The notes beneath the pieces were generated by a model, which saw only the letters and a program-made list of their open reading frames with translations, had not been told where the DNA came from and searched no databases. 64,000 bases of DNA from Ornithinicoccus sp045032955 (GTDB taxonomy: Bacteria > Actinomycetota > Actinomycetes > Actinomycetales > Dermatophilaceae): the NCBI RefSeq assembly GCF_045032955.1, contig NZ_JBJFZU010000010.1:171695-235694 (forward strand). The letters run 5' to 3'. Below are positions 16,535-25,966 of the stretch, piece by piece. Position 1 is the first letter of the stretch. Every line of letters starts with the position of its first letter. Made by a program: the position numbers and the translations under genes.

Positions 16535-18220
16535 ATGAGCCACCCGCACCCCGAGCTGACCGCGCCCCCGCCCCTCCCGGACGGGGGCGTGCGTGTCATC
16601 GCGCTGGGGGGCCTGGGCGAGGTGGGCCGCAACATGGCGGTCATCGAGCACCGGGGCAAGCTGCTCGTCATCGACTGCGGGGTCCTCTTCCCCGAGGAGC
16701 ATCAGCCCGGGGTGGACCTGATCCTGCCGGACTTCACCGCCATCGAGGACCGGCTCGAGGACATCGTGGCGATCGTCCTGACGCACGGCCACGAGGACCA
16801 CATCGGGGCTGTGCCCTACCTGCTGCGGATGAAGCCGGACATCCCCCTGGTCGGCTCCCAGCTGACCCTGGCGCTGATCGAGGCCAAGCTCAAGGAGCAC
16901 CGGATCCGGCCCCTCACCCTCGGGGTCGCCGAGGGGCGACGCGAGGTGCTGGGGCCCTTCGACTGCGAGTTCATCGCCGTCAACCACTCGATCCCGGACG
17001 CGCTGGCGGTCTTCGTCCGTACCTCGGGCGGCACCATCCTGCACACCGGCGACTTCAAGATGGACCAGCTGCCGCTGGACGGCCGGATCACCGACCTACG
17101 CGCCTTCGCCCGGCTGGGGGAGGAGGGCGTCGACCTGTTCATGACGGACAGCACCAACGCGCACGTGCCGGGGTTCACCACCCCCGAGCGGCAGATCATG
17201 CCCGCCATCGAGCGCGTCTTCCACCATGCCGGTCGCCGGATCATCGTCGCCTGCTTCTCCTCGCACGTGCACCGCGTCCAGCAGGTGCTGGACGCGGCCG
17301 AGCGGTCCGGGCGCAAGGTCGCGATGGTGGGCCGCTCGATGCTCCGGAACATGGGCATCGCCGCCGAGCTGGGCTACCTGCGCGTCCCGGACGGGGTGCT
17401 CGTCGACCTGGCCAGGCTGACCCAGCTCCCCGACGACCAGCAGGTCCTCATCTGCACCGGCTCCCAGGGCGAGCCGATGGCGGCCCTGTCCCGGATGGCC
17501 AACGGCGACCACAAGATCGACGTGGGGCAGGGGGACACCGTGCTGCTCGCCTCCTCGCTCATCCCGGGGAACGAGAACGCGGTCCACCGCGTCATCAACG
17601 GCCTCACCCGGCTCGGTGCCGACGTGGTGCACAAGGAGAACGCCCTCGTCCACGTCTCCGGCCACGCCAGCGCGGGCGAGCTGCTCTACTGCTACAACAT
17701 CGTGCGACCGCGCAACGTGATGCCGGTGCACGGGGAGTGGCGCCACATGGTGGCCAACGGCGACCTGGCCGTGCAGACCGGTGTGCCCCGCGACCGTGTG
17801 GTCATCGCCGAGGACGGGGTGGTGGTGGACCTCGTCGCGGGGCAGGCCCGCATCGTCGGCGCGGTGGAGTGCGGCTACGTGTACGTGGACGGCTCGCTGG
17901 TCGGGGCCGCGGACGAGACCATGCTGAAGGACCGTCGGATCCTGCGCGACGAGGGCTTCGTCACCATCATCGTGGTGCGCGACGCCTCGACCGGCACCAT
18001 CGCGGCCGGCCCCGAGATCCAGACCCGTGGTTTCGCGGAGGGTCAGGAGATCTTCGGACGGGTCCGTCCCCAGCTGGTCGCGGCCCTGGAGGAGGCCCAG
18101 CGCCGGGGCAACCCGGACACCTACCAGCTGCAGCAGGTGATCCGCCGCACCGTCGGGTCCTTCGTCGGCGGCAAGCTGCGCCGGCGACCGATGATCATCC
18201 CGGTCGTCATCGACGCCTAG
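16535..18220 (+). CDS. rnj: Ribonuclease J
   Basis: The 561-residue metallo-beta-lactamase/beta-CASP ribonuclease has the zinc motif LTHGHEDHIGA, with further metal ligands in NHSIPDA and HTGDFKMD. The beta-CASP region contains FSSHVHRVQQ and the C-terminal half VHGEWRHM. RNase J acts in mRNA decay and rRNA maturation as an endo- and 5'-3' exonuclease. TACCCT at 16521-16526 is 8 nt upstream of the ATG. It is transcribed away from thyA. Confidence 0.95.
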   Translation: MSHPHPELTAPPPLPDGGVRVIALGGLGEVGRNMAVIEHRGKLLVIDCGVLFPEEHQPGVDLILPDFTAIEDRLEDIVAIVLTHGHEDHIGAVPYLLRMKPDIPLVGSQLTLALIEAKLKEHRIRPLTLGVAEGRREVLGPFDCEFIAVNHSIPDALAVFVRTSGGTILHTGDFKMDQLPLDGRITDLRAFARLGEEGVDLFMTDSTNAHVPGFTTPERQIMPAIERVFHHAGRRIIVACFSSHVHRVQQVLDAAERSGRKVAMVGRSMLRNMGIAAELGYLRVPDGVLVDLARLTQLPDDQQVLICTGSQGEPMAALSRMANGDHKIDVGQGDTVLLASSLIPGNENAVHRVINGLTRLGADVVHKENALVHVSGHASAGELLYCYNIVRPRNVMPVHGEWRHMVANGDLAVQTGVPRDRVVIAEDGVVVDLVAGQARIVGAVECGYVYVDGSLVGAADETMLKDRRILRDEGFVTIIVVRDASTGTIAAGPEIQTRGFAEGQEIFGRVRPQLVAALEEAQRRGNPDTYQLQQVIRRTVGSFVGGKLRRRPMIIPVVIDA

Positions 18221-18258
18221 CCCGTCCGCGGGCTCCCCGACCCTGTCGGTCGCGTCCG

Positions 18259-18627
18259 TCAGTCGTGCAGCTCGTGCTCGCCCCGTCGACGCCGCAGCCG
18301 CGCCGCCTCCTGAGCGATCTGCTCCTCCGACGGCTCGCGCTCGATGAGCACCGACGCCCCGTGGATGACCACCCCGACGCCCCAGCCGAGCATCGGGAAC
18401 ACCGGCCAGAACAGGGTGCTGACGCCACCGGTGACCAGCCAGATCCCGGTGAGCATCGTCATCACCGCGAGATAGGTGACCAGGTGTATGCGGAAGGCGT
18501 TGCGCTCCTCGATCCGCTCCCGCGCCCGCTTGCGCAGGTCCGGGTCCAGCTCTCCGCCGGGCCGGTAGGGCTGCAGCGGGGGTGGGCCGTCGACCGCGTC
18601 GTGCGGGCCGTCCTGGGGAGGGTTCAC
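18259..18627 (-). CDS. 2TM-domain membrane protein
   Basis: This 122-residue protein has a charged N-terminus (DPDLRKRARERIEERN), two membrane helices around LVTYLAVMTMLTGIWLV and FPMLGWGVGVVIHGA, and an Arg-rich tail. The layout matches the 2TM domain family. The GTG at 18627 is preferred over an upstream ATG because TAGGCT at 18635-18640 lies 7 nt before it (leaderless). Function is unknown. The next gene upstream encodes a related protein. Confidence 0.75.
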   Translation of the reverse strand: MNPPQDGPHDAVDGPPPLQPYRPGGELDPDLRKRARERIEERNAFRIHLVTYLAVMTMLTGIWLVTGGVSTLFWPVFPMLGWGVGVVIHGASVLIEREPSEEQIAQEAARLRRRRGEHELHD

Positions 18628-18637
18628 CCGCATCAGC

Positions 18638-19033
18638 CTACCCACCGTCGGTGGCCCTGCGGGGAGAGCGCGAGAGGGCGTCGGTGACCTGCGGGACCAG
18701 GCACCACCCCCAGCCGATCATCGCCCAGAGCGGCCAGAAGTGGCCACCACCGCTGACCGCCCACACCCCGATCAGCATCACCATCATGAAGGCGTAGAGA
18801 GCGATCGGGTGGGCCGAGGCGGCGAGGGTCCCCGGGCCCCGCATCCGCGCGCACGAGCCAGGACGGTGGCCGTCGGCCACCTCCGGCCGAGCACCGTGGC
18901 CGGCGGTGTCCGGCAGCTCCTCACGACCTCCGGTGCCCGGCGGCGGCAGCGGGGGAGGTTTGGACGGCAGGACGGGGCCGGTCGCGGCATACCCGAGCCG
19001 GGCGGGGCCCGCGGTGCTGGTCGGTTCGCTCAT
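18638..19033 (-). CDS. 2TM-domain membrane protein, paralogue of its neighbour
   Basis: The 131-residue product has a Pro-rich disordered N-terminal half (LPSKPPPLPPPGTGG) and two C-terminal helices, SAHPIALYAFMMVMLIGVWA and FWPLWAMIGWGWCLVPQ. The GGxHFWPLW...GWG pattern resembles GGxSTLFWPVF...GWG in the adjacent protein, so the two look like tandem duplicates that diverged at the N-terminus. The stop lies inside the promoter region of the downstream gene. Function is unknown. Confidence 0.72.
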   Translation of the reverse strand: MSEPTSTAGPARLGYAATGPVLPSKPPPLPPPGTGGREELPDTAGHGARPEVADGHRPGSCARMRGPGTLAASAHPIALYAFMMVMLIGVWAVSGGGHFWPLWAMIGWGWCLVPQVTDALSRSPRRATDGG

Positions 19034-19124
19034 CTGCGTGCCTCGCGTCCTCGTCCCGGTCCGGGTGCGGTACCGCACCCTTCGTGATCCCGAGGTTAGG
19101 GCCGGTCCAGGGGATCCGGCAGTG

Positions 19125-19171
19125 ACAGGTGTCAGGTCCTGATCCCCTCCCTACGGGCGTGGGACACCTGT
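19125..19171. promoter_or_regulatory. Distant 9-bp dyad upstream of ftsK
   Basis: ACAGGTGTC (19125-19133) and GACACCTGT (19163-19171) are perfect inverted copies 29 bp apart. They sit in the divergent gap between the 2TM gene and ftsK, upstream of the ftsK -10 box TACGGT (19191-19196). They could be paired operator half-sites; no binding factor can be named. Confidence 0.4.
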
Positions 19172-19202
19172 GGCTGAGGTGAACATTGGGTACGGTGCGA
19201 CC

Positions 19203-22076
19203 GTGGCCAAGACTGCGACAACCTCGACCCGCGCCAGCTCCGGTGGCGCCTCCCGTCGTCCGGCGAGCCGGACGACGGCGACCCGCGGCAAGGGTTCCTC
19301 CGGTCCCAGCCGCGGGACCCAGCCGCCGGTCGACCGTGGGCCCTCGCTGCCCGGTCGGGCCCTGCGCGGGATCGCCGGCGCGACCGGGGGGACGGTGCGC
19401 GCGATGACCGACACCGCCCGCGACCTCGAGCCGGAGCACCGCCGTGACGGCGCCGGCTTCGTGCTGCTGGCGCTCGCCCTCGTCGTCGCCCTCCGGGAGT
19501 GGTGGCAGCTCGACGGCATCTTCGGCGACATCGTGCACGCGGGGGTGGCCGGCACCTTCGGCCGCGTCGGCCTGGCGCTGCCGCTGGTCCTGCTCGCCTT
19601 CGCCGTGCGCCTCTTCCGGTCGCCCGACGATCAACGGGCCACCAACAGGATGACGATCGGCACCACCGCGATGCTGGTGGCCGCCAGCGGCATCACCCAC
19701 CTGGTCGCGGGCAACCCGGACTACGCCGAGGGTGCGCTGGTCATGCAGAGCTCCGGCGGGGTGCTCGGCTTCATGGCCTCCTCCATCCCGGCGTCCGCGA
19801 TCACGGTGACCGGGGCCTACATCGTGCTGAGCCTGCTCGGGGCCTTCGGCTTCCTGGTGCTCACCCGGACCCCGGTGCACCGCATCCCGGACCGGATCCG
19901 TGAGGTGGAGCAGCAGCTCTTCGACTCCGCGCGTTTCGACGAGGTCGACGAGCAGGGACGCCCGGTGCACCGCCGACGTCGTCGCTCCGGGGACCTCGAC
20001 GGTCCGCGCGAGGGCGACATCGCCTTCGAGCAGGCCGCACAGGTGGACAGCCAGGGCGCCCGCCGTCGTTCGCTGCGGGCCGGCGCCCGGCGCCGTCGCG
20101 GCACGGACGCCGAGGCGGCCACCGAGAGCACCGACACGGCCACCGGACCAGCCTCGACCTCGGCTTCGGCCGCCCCGCGCCGCGCGACGGGCTCGCCGGC
20201 CCCGGCGAAGAGCGCGCCGACCACGGCGGACGTCGCGGCCGAGGGCGAGAACACCGAGGAGATCCCGTCCCTGCGACCCGGGCAGCGGCGCCCCGCGCCG
20301 CCCAGCGCCGCGGAGAAGCTGCGCACCCGCGCAGCCGAGTCGAAGCGTGAGGCCGCGGCGCAGCTCGAGGCCCCGCCCACCACCCAGCTGCCGCAGCGGG
20401 TGGAGCAGCTGCAGCTCGCCGGTGACGTCACGTACACGCTGCCCGACTCCGCCATGCTCAAGCCGGGCACCCCGCACAAGGAACGGTCGGAGGCCAACGA
20501 CAAGATCGTCGACGCGCTGACCGGGGTGCTCGAGGACTTCAACATCGACGCCCAGGTCACCGACTTCACCCGCGGGCCCACCGTGACCCGGTACGAGGTC
20601 GAGCTCGGCCCCGGAGTGAAGGTGGAGCGGATCACCGCCCTCTCCAAGAACATCGCGTATGCCGTCGCCAGCGCCGACGTGCGCATCCTCTCCCCGATCC
20701 CGGGCAAGTCGGCGGTCGGTGTCGAGATCCCCAACACCGACCGGGAGAACGTCAGCCTCGGCGACGTGCTGCGCAGCCAGGCAGCCCGCAACAACGTGCA
20801 CCCGATGGTGATGGGCGTCGGCAAGGACGTCGAGGGTGGCTACGTCATCGCCAACCTGGCGAAGATGCCGCACCTGCTGGTCGCCGGTGCCACCGGCTCG
20901 GGCAAGTCCAGCTTCGTGAACTCGATGATCACCTCGGTCCTGATGCGCTCCACCCCCGACGAGGTCCGGCTGATCCTGGTCGACCCCAAGCGGGTGGAGC
21001 TCACGGCATACGAGGGGATCCCGCACCTGATCACCCCGATCATCACCAACCCGAAGAAGGCGGCGGAGGCGCTGGCCTGGGTCGTCAAGGAGATGGACCA
21101 CCGCTACGACGACCTGGCGACCTACGGCTACAAGCACGTCGACGACTTCAACAAGGCCATCAGGGCCGGCAAGATCACCCCACCGGCGGGCTCTGAGCGG
21201 GTCATGCAGCCCTACCCGTACCTGCTGGTCGTGGTGGATGAGCTCGCCGACCTGATGATGGTCGCCCCGCGCGACGTTGAGGAGTCGGTGGTCCGCATCA
21301 CCCAGCTCGCCCGGGCCGCCGGGATCCACCTGGTGCTGGCCACCCAGCGGCCGTCGGTGGACGTGGTGACAGGCCTGATCAAGGCCAACGTCCCCAGCCG
21401 GATGGCGTTCGCGACCTCGTCGCTGGCCGACTCCCGCGTCGTGCTCGACCAGCCCGGCGCCGAGAAGCTCATCGGCATGGGGGACGCGCTGTTCCTGCCG
21501 ATGGGTGCCAGCAAGACCATGCGAGTCCAGGGCGCCTGGGTGACGGAGACGGAGATCCACGACGTGGTCGCCCACGTCACCGGTCAGCTGAAGCCGAAGT
21601 ACGTCGAGGAGGTCATCGCCGCCCCGGTGAGCAAGCAGGTCGACGAGGAGATCGGCGACGACCTCGACCTGCTGCTGCAGGCCACGGAGCAGGTCGTCAC
21701 CACCCAGTTCGGCTCGACCTCGATGCTGCAGCGCAAGCTGCGCGTCGGCTTCGCCAAGGCCGGGCGGCTGATGGACCTGATGGAGACCCGCGGCATCGTG
21801 GGCCCCTCCGAGGGCAGCAAGGCCCGCGAGGTGCTGGTCCGGCCGGACGACCTGGAGACCACCCTGGCGCTGCTGCAGGGCCAGGACCCGCCCCGGCCAG
21901 AGCCGGAGAGCGACTCCGAGCCCTTCTCGGCGAACCCGAGCGAGGTCGTCGATGTGCAGGACCCGCAGGACGGGGTGCGGGACGCCCGCTACGACGGGGA
22001 CCCGATCGGCGCGTCCGCCGTTCCCGAGGACGAGGAGCCCGAGAGCGAGGACGCCTGGGACCTGACCGGGCGGTGA
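19203..22076 (+). CDS. ftsK: DNA translocase FtsK
   Basis: The 957-residue protein has a basic N-terminal tail and an N-terminal membrane domain of about four helices (residues about 85-225). A long Ala/Arg/Thr-rich linker leads to the RecA-like motor with Walker A GATGSGKSS near residue 562 and Walker B LLVVVDELADLMM. The gamma DNA-reading domain starts near residue 820. It pumps chromosomal DNA at the division septum and helps resolve dimers. GTG 19203 is used because TACGGT lies 6 nt upstream (leaderless); an in-frame start at 19170 precedes that box. Confidence 0.95.
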   Translation: MAKTATTSTRASSGGASRRPASRTTATRGKGSSGPSRGTQPPVDRGPSLPGRALRGIAGATGGTVRAMTDTARDLEPEHRRDGAGFVLLALALVVALREWWQLDGIFGDIVHAGVAGTFGRVGLALPLVLLAFAVRLFRSPDDQRATNRMTIGTTAMLVAASGITHLVAGNPDYAEGALVMQSSGGVLGFMASSIPASAITVTGAYIVLSLLGAFGFLVLTRTPVHRIPDRIREVEQQLFDSARFDEVDEQGRPVHRRRRRSGDLDGPREGDIAFEQAAQVDSQGARRRSLRAGARRRRGTDAEAATESTDTATGPASTSASAAPRRATGSPAPAKSAPTTADVAAEGENTEEIPSLRPGQRRPAPPSAAEKLRTRAAESKREAAAQLEAPPTTQLPQRVEQLQLAGDVTYTLPDSAMLKPGTPHKERSEANDKIVDALTGVLEDFNIDAQVTDFTRGPTVTRYEVELGPGVKVERITALSKNIAYAVASADVRILSPIPGKSAVGVEIPNTDRENVSLGDVLRSQAARNNVHPMVMGVGKDVEGGYVIANLAKMPHLLVAGATGSGKSSFVNSMITSVLMRSTPDEVRLILVDPKRVELTAYEGIPHLITPIITNPKKAAEALAWVVKEMDHRYDDLATYGYKHVDDFNKAIRAGKITPPAGSERVMQPYPYLLVVVDELADLMMVAPRDVEESVVRITQLARAAGIHLVLATQRPSVDVVTGLIKANVPSRMAFATSSLADSRVVLDQPGAEKLIGMGDALFLPMGASKTMRVQGAWVTETEIHDVVAHVTGQLKPKYVEEVIAAPVSKQVDEEIGDDLDLLLQATEQVVTTQFGSTSMLQRKLRVGFAKAGRLMDLMETRGIVGPSEGSKAREVLVRPDDLETTLALLQGQDPPRPEPESDSEPFSANPSEVVDVQDPQDGVRDARYDGDPIGASAVPEDEEPESEDAWDLTGR

Positions 22077-22077
22077 G

Positions 22078-22845
22078 GTGGTGGCACCGGCGCGGGAGAG
22101 CTCGTTGGAGCTGCTCGAGGTGGGGACGGACCTGTGGGAGGACGCGCTCGCCGCGTTGTCCGACCAGGACCTGACCGGGCTGTCCACCCTGCCCGGGTGG
22201 AGCCGGGCGCACGTGGTCGCGCACGTCGCGCTCAACGCCGTGGCGCTGACCAACCTCGTCACCTGGGCACGGACCGGCGTGGTGACGCCGATGTATGCCT
22301 CGCCTCAGGCCCGGGACGCGGACATCGAGGCGCTGTCCCTGCGCCCGGCGGCAGAGCTGCGGGAGGCGTCCGCACGCGCCGCGCTGGGACTGCGGGAAGG
22401 TCTGGCGGCGATGCCCCGGCGCGCGTGGGCGCGCAAGGTCAGGGTACGGCAGGGGACCGAGGTCGAGGCCACGGTGATCCCGTGGCTGCGGGTCCGGGAG
22501 GTCTTCCTGCACGCCCTGGACCTGGGGTCCGGGGTCACCGACGCCGACCTGCCGGAGGTCTTCGCCGACCTGGTCGTCGGGGACGTGGTCCGACAGCGGT
22601 CCCGGGTGCAGGGGCACCCCCGGCTGCACCTGCGTGCCGACCCCGGCGATGCCCGGTGGGACATCGGTGCGCCCGGCCCGGAGGACCCCGTGGTGGTCGG
22701 TGACGTCCGAGCGCTGGCCGCCTACGTGAGCGGCCGGGCCGCCACCCTGCCGCTGAGACGCACCGACGGTGCAGGGGCCGATGTCGATGCGGATGCCACG
22801 GGCGGGGCCGGGTTCGCGCCGCCGGAGCTGCCCCCCTGGCTCTGA
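22078..22845 (+). CDS. Mycothiol-dependent maleylpyruvate isomerase family enzyme
   Basis: This 255-residue protein shows the metal-binding N-terminal DinB-like bundle (LPGWSRAHVVAHVALNA) and a second metal histidine in VREVFLHALDLG. The C-terminal domain contains the HLRADPGDARW type of element. Such enzymes use mycothiol, the actinobacterial thiol, for isomerization or S-transfer. It begins 1 bp after the ftsK stop (GTG 22078, or GTG 22081), so it is translated from the ftsK message. The substrate is unknown. Confidence 0.82.
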   Translation: MVAPARESSLELLEVGTDLWEDALAALSDQDLTGLSTLPGWSRAHVVAHVALNAVALTNLVTWARTGVVTPMYASPQARDADIEALSLRPAAELREASARAALGLREGLAAMPRRAWARKVRVRQGTEVEATVIPWLRVREVFLHALDLGSGVTDADLPEVFADLVVGDVVRQRSRVQGHPRLHLRADPGDARWDIGAPGPEDPVVVGDVRALAAYVSGRAATLPLRRTDGAGADVDADATGGAGFAPPELPPWL

Positions 22846-22898
22846 GCGTCCGGGGCGTGCCGGTCGTCGGCCCGCGGCCGCGCACCTACACTCGAGGC

Positions 22899-24404
22899 AT
22901 GTCTTCAGCCCGTAGCGTCGCCGTGGTCACCCTGGGCTGCACCCGCAACGAGGTGGACTCCGAGGAGCTGGCCGGAAGGCTCGCCTCACAGGGGTGGACC
23001 CTGGTCGAGGACGCCGCCGAGGCAGACGTCGCCGTGGTCAACACCTGCGGCTTCGTCGAGCAGGCCAAGAAGGACTCCGTCGACGCCCTGCTGGAGGCCA
23101 ACGAGCTCAAGCAGACCGGCAGGACCCAGAAGGTGGTCGCCGTCGGCTGCATGGCGGAGCGCTACGGCGAGCAGCTCGCCGCCGAGCTCCCGGAGGCGGA
23201 CGCCGTCCTGGGCTTCGACTCCTACGCCGACATGTCGACCCACCTGCGCAACATCCTCGCGGGGGAGCGGCCCGCCTCGCACGTGCCCCGCGACCGGCGC
23301 CGACTGCTCCCGATCTCCCCGTCGGACCGGCGCGGTGCCGCGGGTGCGGTGTCGCTGCCCGGCCACCAGCAGGAGGAGACCGCCGAGCCCCTGGTCCCGC
23401 TGGAGCAGGTCGCCCCGGCGACCGGGCCCAGGGTGGTCCGGGCGCGGCTGGACGGCCGCCCGTGGGCACCGCTGAAGATCGCCTCCGGCTGCGACCGGCG
23501 GTGCGCCTTCTGCGCCATCCCGATGTTCCGCGGCGCCTTCGTCTCGCGGGCCCCCGCCGAGATCGTGGCGGAGGGTGCCTGGCTCGCCGAGCGGGGGGTC
23601 AAGGAGCTCTTCCTGGTCAGCGAGAACACCACCTCCTACGGCAAGGACCTCGGTGACCTGCGCCTGGTGGACGCCCTGCTGCCCGAGCTCGCCGAGCTGC
23701 CGGGCGTGGAGCGGGTCCGGGTGTCGTACCTGCAGCCGGCCGAGATCCGTCCCGAGCTGCTGGACGCGATGGCCCGCACCCCCGGCGTGGTGCCCTACTT
23801 CGACATCTCCTTCCAGCACGCCTCCGGGCCGCTGCTGCGCCGGATGCGCCGCTTCGGCGACCGGGCCTCCTTCCTGGGGCTGCTGGAGCAGGTCCGTGAC
23901 CGGGTGCCGGAGGCGGGGATCCGCACCAACGTGATCGTCGGCTTCCCCGGCGAGACCGAGGAGGACCTGGCCGAGCTCACCGACTTCCTCTGCGAGGCGC
24001 GGCTGGACGTGGTCGGCGTGTTCGGCTACTCCGACGAGGACGGGACCGAGGCCGAGGACTACGAGGGCAAGCACGACGAGGACACCATCCGGGAGCGGGT
24101 CGAGCGGGTGAGCGCGCTGGTGGAGGAGCTCACCGCGCAGCGCGCTGCGGACAGGATCGGCACCCGGGTCGAGGTGCTCGTCGAGTCGGTGGAGGACGAG
24201 GGCGAGGAGCTCCCGCGCCTGGTGGGCCGTGCCGGGCAGCAGGGTCCGGACGTCGACGGGGTCACCTATCTCGTCGACGACGACGGGGGTATGCCGTCGC
24301 TGCAGCCGGGGGACATCGTCACCGCGACCGTCGTCGCCACCGAGGGGGTGGACCTGGTGGCGGTGCCTGAGCCGTCCACCGACCCGCGGGGGCCGGGACG
24401 ATGA
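22899..24404 (+). CDS. rimO: Ribosomal protein S12 methylthiotransferase RimO
   Basis: RimO methylthiolates an aspartate of ribosomal protein S12. The 501-residue product has the UPF0004 domain with its cluster cysteines (LGCTRNEVD, NTCGFVEQAK, VGCMAERY). A Pro/Arg-rich insert precedes the radical SAM motif SGCDRRCAFCAIP near residue 196, and a TRAM-like C-terminus follows. ATG 22899 has TACACT (22887-22892) 6 nt upstream. The stop overlaps the pgsA ATG by 4 bp. Confidence 0.95.
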   Translation: MSSARSVAVVTLGCTRNEVDSEELAGRLASQGWTLVEDAAEADVAVVNTCGFVEQAKKDSVDALLEANELKQTGRTQKVVAVGCMAERYGEQLAAELPEADAVLGFDSYADMSTHLRNILAGERPASHVPRDRRRLLPISPSDRRGAAGAVSLPGHQQEETAEPLVPLEQVAPATGPRVVRARLDGRPWAPLKIASGCDRRCAFCAIPMFRGAFVSRAPAEIVAEGAWLAERGVKELFLVSENTTSYGKDLGDLRLVDALLPELAELPGVERVRVSYLQPAEIRPELLDAMARTPGVVPYFDISFQHASGPLLRRMRRFGDRASFLGLLEQVRDRVPEAGIRTNVIVGFPGETEEDLAELTDFLCEARLDVVGVFGYSDEDGTEAEDYEGKHDEDTIRERVERVSALVEELTAQRAADRIGTRVEVLVESVEDEGEELPRLVGRAGQQGPDVDGVTYLVDDDGGMPSLQPGDIVTATVVATEGVDLVAVPEPSTDPRGPGR

Positions 24405-25012
24405 TCGGCCCGCACGACCCGGACGGCCCCGAGATCGCCACGGCTCGGGTATCGCCCCGGGTCTCGGTGTGGAACCTGCCGAACGCGCTGACCATGCTTC
24501 GCATCGCGCTCGTACCGGTCTTCGGGTGGCTGCTGCTCACGGAGCCCGGGGACGGGTCTCTGCGCTGGTGGGCGTTGGTCGTCTTCCTGCTCGCCATCGG
24601 CACCGACTGGGTGGACGGCTACCTGGCGCGCCGGTACGGGCTGATCACCGACTTCGGCAAGCTGATGGACCCGATCGCGGACAAGGCGCTGATCGGGACC
24701 GCGCTCATCGGGCTCTCGATCCTCGACCTGCTGCCCTGGTGGGTGACCGTGGTGATCCTGGTCCGGGAGGTCGCGATCACGCTGATGCGGTTCGTGGTGA
24801 TCCGGCGGGGGGTCATCCCGGCCAGCCGCGGCGGCAAGCTCAAGACCGTGCTGCAGGCCGTCGGGATCAGCATCGTCCTCGCCCCGGTGGGGGGTCTGCT
24901 CGGTGACCTCGGGCTGTGGGTGATGTACCTGGCGGCAGCGGTGACCCTGGTGACCGGGATCGACTACGTCCGGCAGGCGTTCGCCGCGCCGCCCCCGCGA
25001 CCCTCGAGATGA
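24401..25012 (+). CDS. pgsA: CDP-diacylglycerol-glycerol-3-phosphate 3-phosphatidyltransferase
   Basis: The 203-residue membrane enzyme has the CDP-alcohol phosphotransferase signature DWVDGYLARR followed by DFGKLMDPIADK, which supplies the metal-binding aspartates. Several hydrophobic helices surround it. It would make phosphatidylglycerophosphate for phospholipid synthesis. ATGA overlaps join it to rimO upstream and to cinA downstream, a rimO-pgsA-cinA operon common in actinobacteria. Confidence 0.92.
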   Translation: MIGPHDPDGPEIATARVSPRVSVWNLPNALTMLRIALVPVFGWLLLTEPGDGSLRWWALVVFLLAIGTDWVDGYLARRYGLITDFGKLMDPIADKALIGTALIGLSILDLLPWWVTVVILVREVAITLMRFVVIRRGVIPASRGGKLKTVLQAVGISIVLAPVGGLLGDLGLWVMYLAAAVTLVTGIDYVRQAFAAPPPRPSR

Positions 25013-25512
25013 GCGACGACGCCGCCGGTGCCGTGCTGGCGCTGCTGCTGGAGCGCGGGCAGAGCGTGGCCACCGCCGAGTCGCTCACCGGCGGGTGGGT
25101 GTGCGCGGCGCTGACCGCGGTGCCCGGCGCCAGTGCCGCGGTGCGCGGCGGGGTGACGGCCTATGCGGTGGGGGTGAAGCACACGGTCCTGGGCGTCCCG
25201 GCGGAGGTGCTGGACGGGGTCGGTGCGGTCTCGCCCGCGTGCGCGGTGGCGATGGCACGTGGCGGGGCCCGGCTGCTGGGGGCCGACTGGTGCGTCGCCA
25301 CGACCGGGGTGGCCGGCCCCGGCCCCAGCGACGGACACCCGGCAGGCACCGTCCACCTGGCGGTGGCCGGTGGGGAACACGGCGTGGCGCACCGTGCGTT
25401 GCACCTGCACGGGTCCCGTGAGCAGATCCGCCGACAGACCGTGACGGCGGCGCTGGACCTCCTGGAGGAGAGGCTCGACACGTGCCTGTCACAGTCGCGG
25501 GGTACGGTATAA
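25009..25512 (+). CDS. cinA: CinA C-terminal domain protein (nicotinamide-nucleotide amidase)
   Basis: This 167-residue stand-alone CinA_C/PncC domain contains the signature TAESLTGGWVCAALTAVPGA, GGVTAYAVGVKHTVLGV and TTGVAGPGPSDGHPAGTV. It deamidates nicotinamide mononucleotide in NAD salvage. The N-terminal COG1058 half found in longer CinA proteins is absent. The ATG overlaps the pgsA stop (ATGA). A 7-bp hairpin lies just past the stop. Confidence 0.9.
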   Translation: MSDDAAGAVLALLLERGQSVATAESLTGGWVCAALTAVPGASAAVRGGVTAYAVGVKHTVLGVPAEVLDGVGAVSPACAVAMARGGARLLGADWCVATTGVAGPGPSDGHPAGTVHLAVAGGEHGVAHRALHLHGSREQIRRQTVTAALDLLEERLDTCLSQSRGTV

Positions 25513-25516
25513 GCAT

Positions 25517-25534
25517 CGGTCGGCACCCCGACCG
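25517..25534 (+). terminator. Short hairpin between cinA and clgR
   Basis: CGGTCGG and CCGACCG form a perfect 7-bp stem with a CACC loop. It starts 5 bp after the cinA stop and could separate the cinA operon from clgR or act in the clgR leader. Confidence 0.45.
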
Positions 25535-25588
25535 GTGGGAACGGACCGAGACGACCCGGCGGAGCCGGGACGAGGAGAGTGAGGAGGG

Positions 25589-25927
25589 ATGACGATGGTG
25601 CTGTTGCGGCGCGAGCTGGGGGACGCCCTCCGTGAGACCCGACAGGTCCAGGGGCGCACCCTGCGTGAGGTCAGTGCCTCCGCGGCCTGCTCCCTCGGGT
25701 ACCTCTCCGAGATCGAGCGCGGCGAGAAGGAAGCCTCCTCGGAGCTGCTCGCCTCGATCTGCAAGGCCCTGGACGTCTCCCTCTCCCAGATGCTCTCCAC
25801 GGTCGCCGACCGGGCCAGCCTGGCCGAGGCTGCCGAGGCCCAGATGACGACGGTCCTGACCACGGGCCTGGCGCGCCCCCTGCACCGACGGGTGCGCGAC
25901 GAGCGCTCGGTCGTCTCCGCGGCCTGA
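25589..25927 (+). CDS. clgR: ClgR-type XRE transcriptional regulator
   Basis: The 112-residue regulator has an XRE helix-turn-helix with the near-diagnostic ClgR segment GRTLREVSA, SLGYLSEIERGEKEASSELL and ASICKALDVSLS. ClgR activates clp protease and other proteostasis genes. The C-terminus ends in small residues (VVSAA), resembling the degradable Ala-Ala tail that makes ClgR a ClpP substrate. A strong GAGGAGGG ribosome-binding site precedes the start; ATG 25595 is also possible. Its position downstream of cinA is conserved in actinobacteria. Confidence 0.9.
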   Translation: MTMVLLRRELGDALRETRQVQGRTLREVSASAACSLGYLSEIERGEKEASSELLASICKALDVSLSQMLSTVADRASLAEAAEAQMTTVLTTGLARPLHRRVRDERSVVSAA

Positions 25928-25966
25928 CACCCGGTCCCGACACGACCCCGCGATGAGCCCCTCCCG

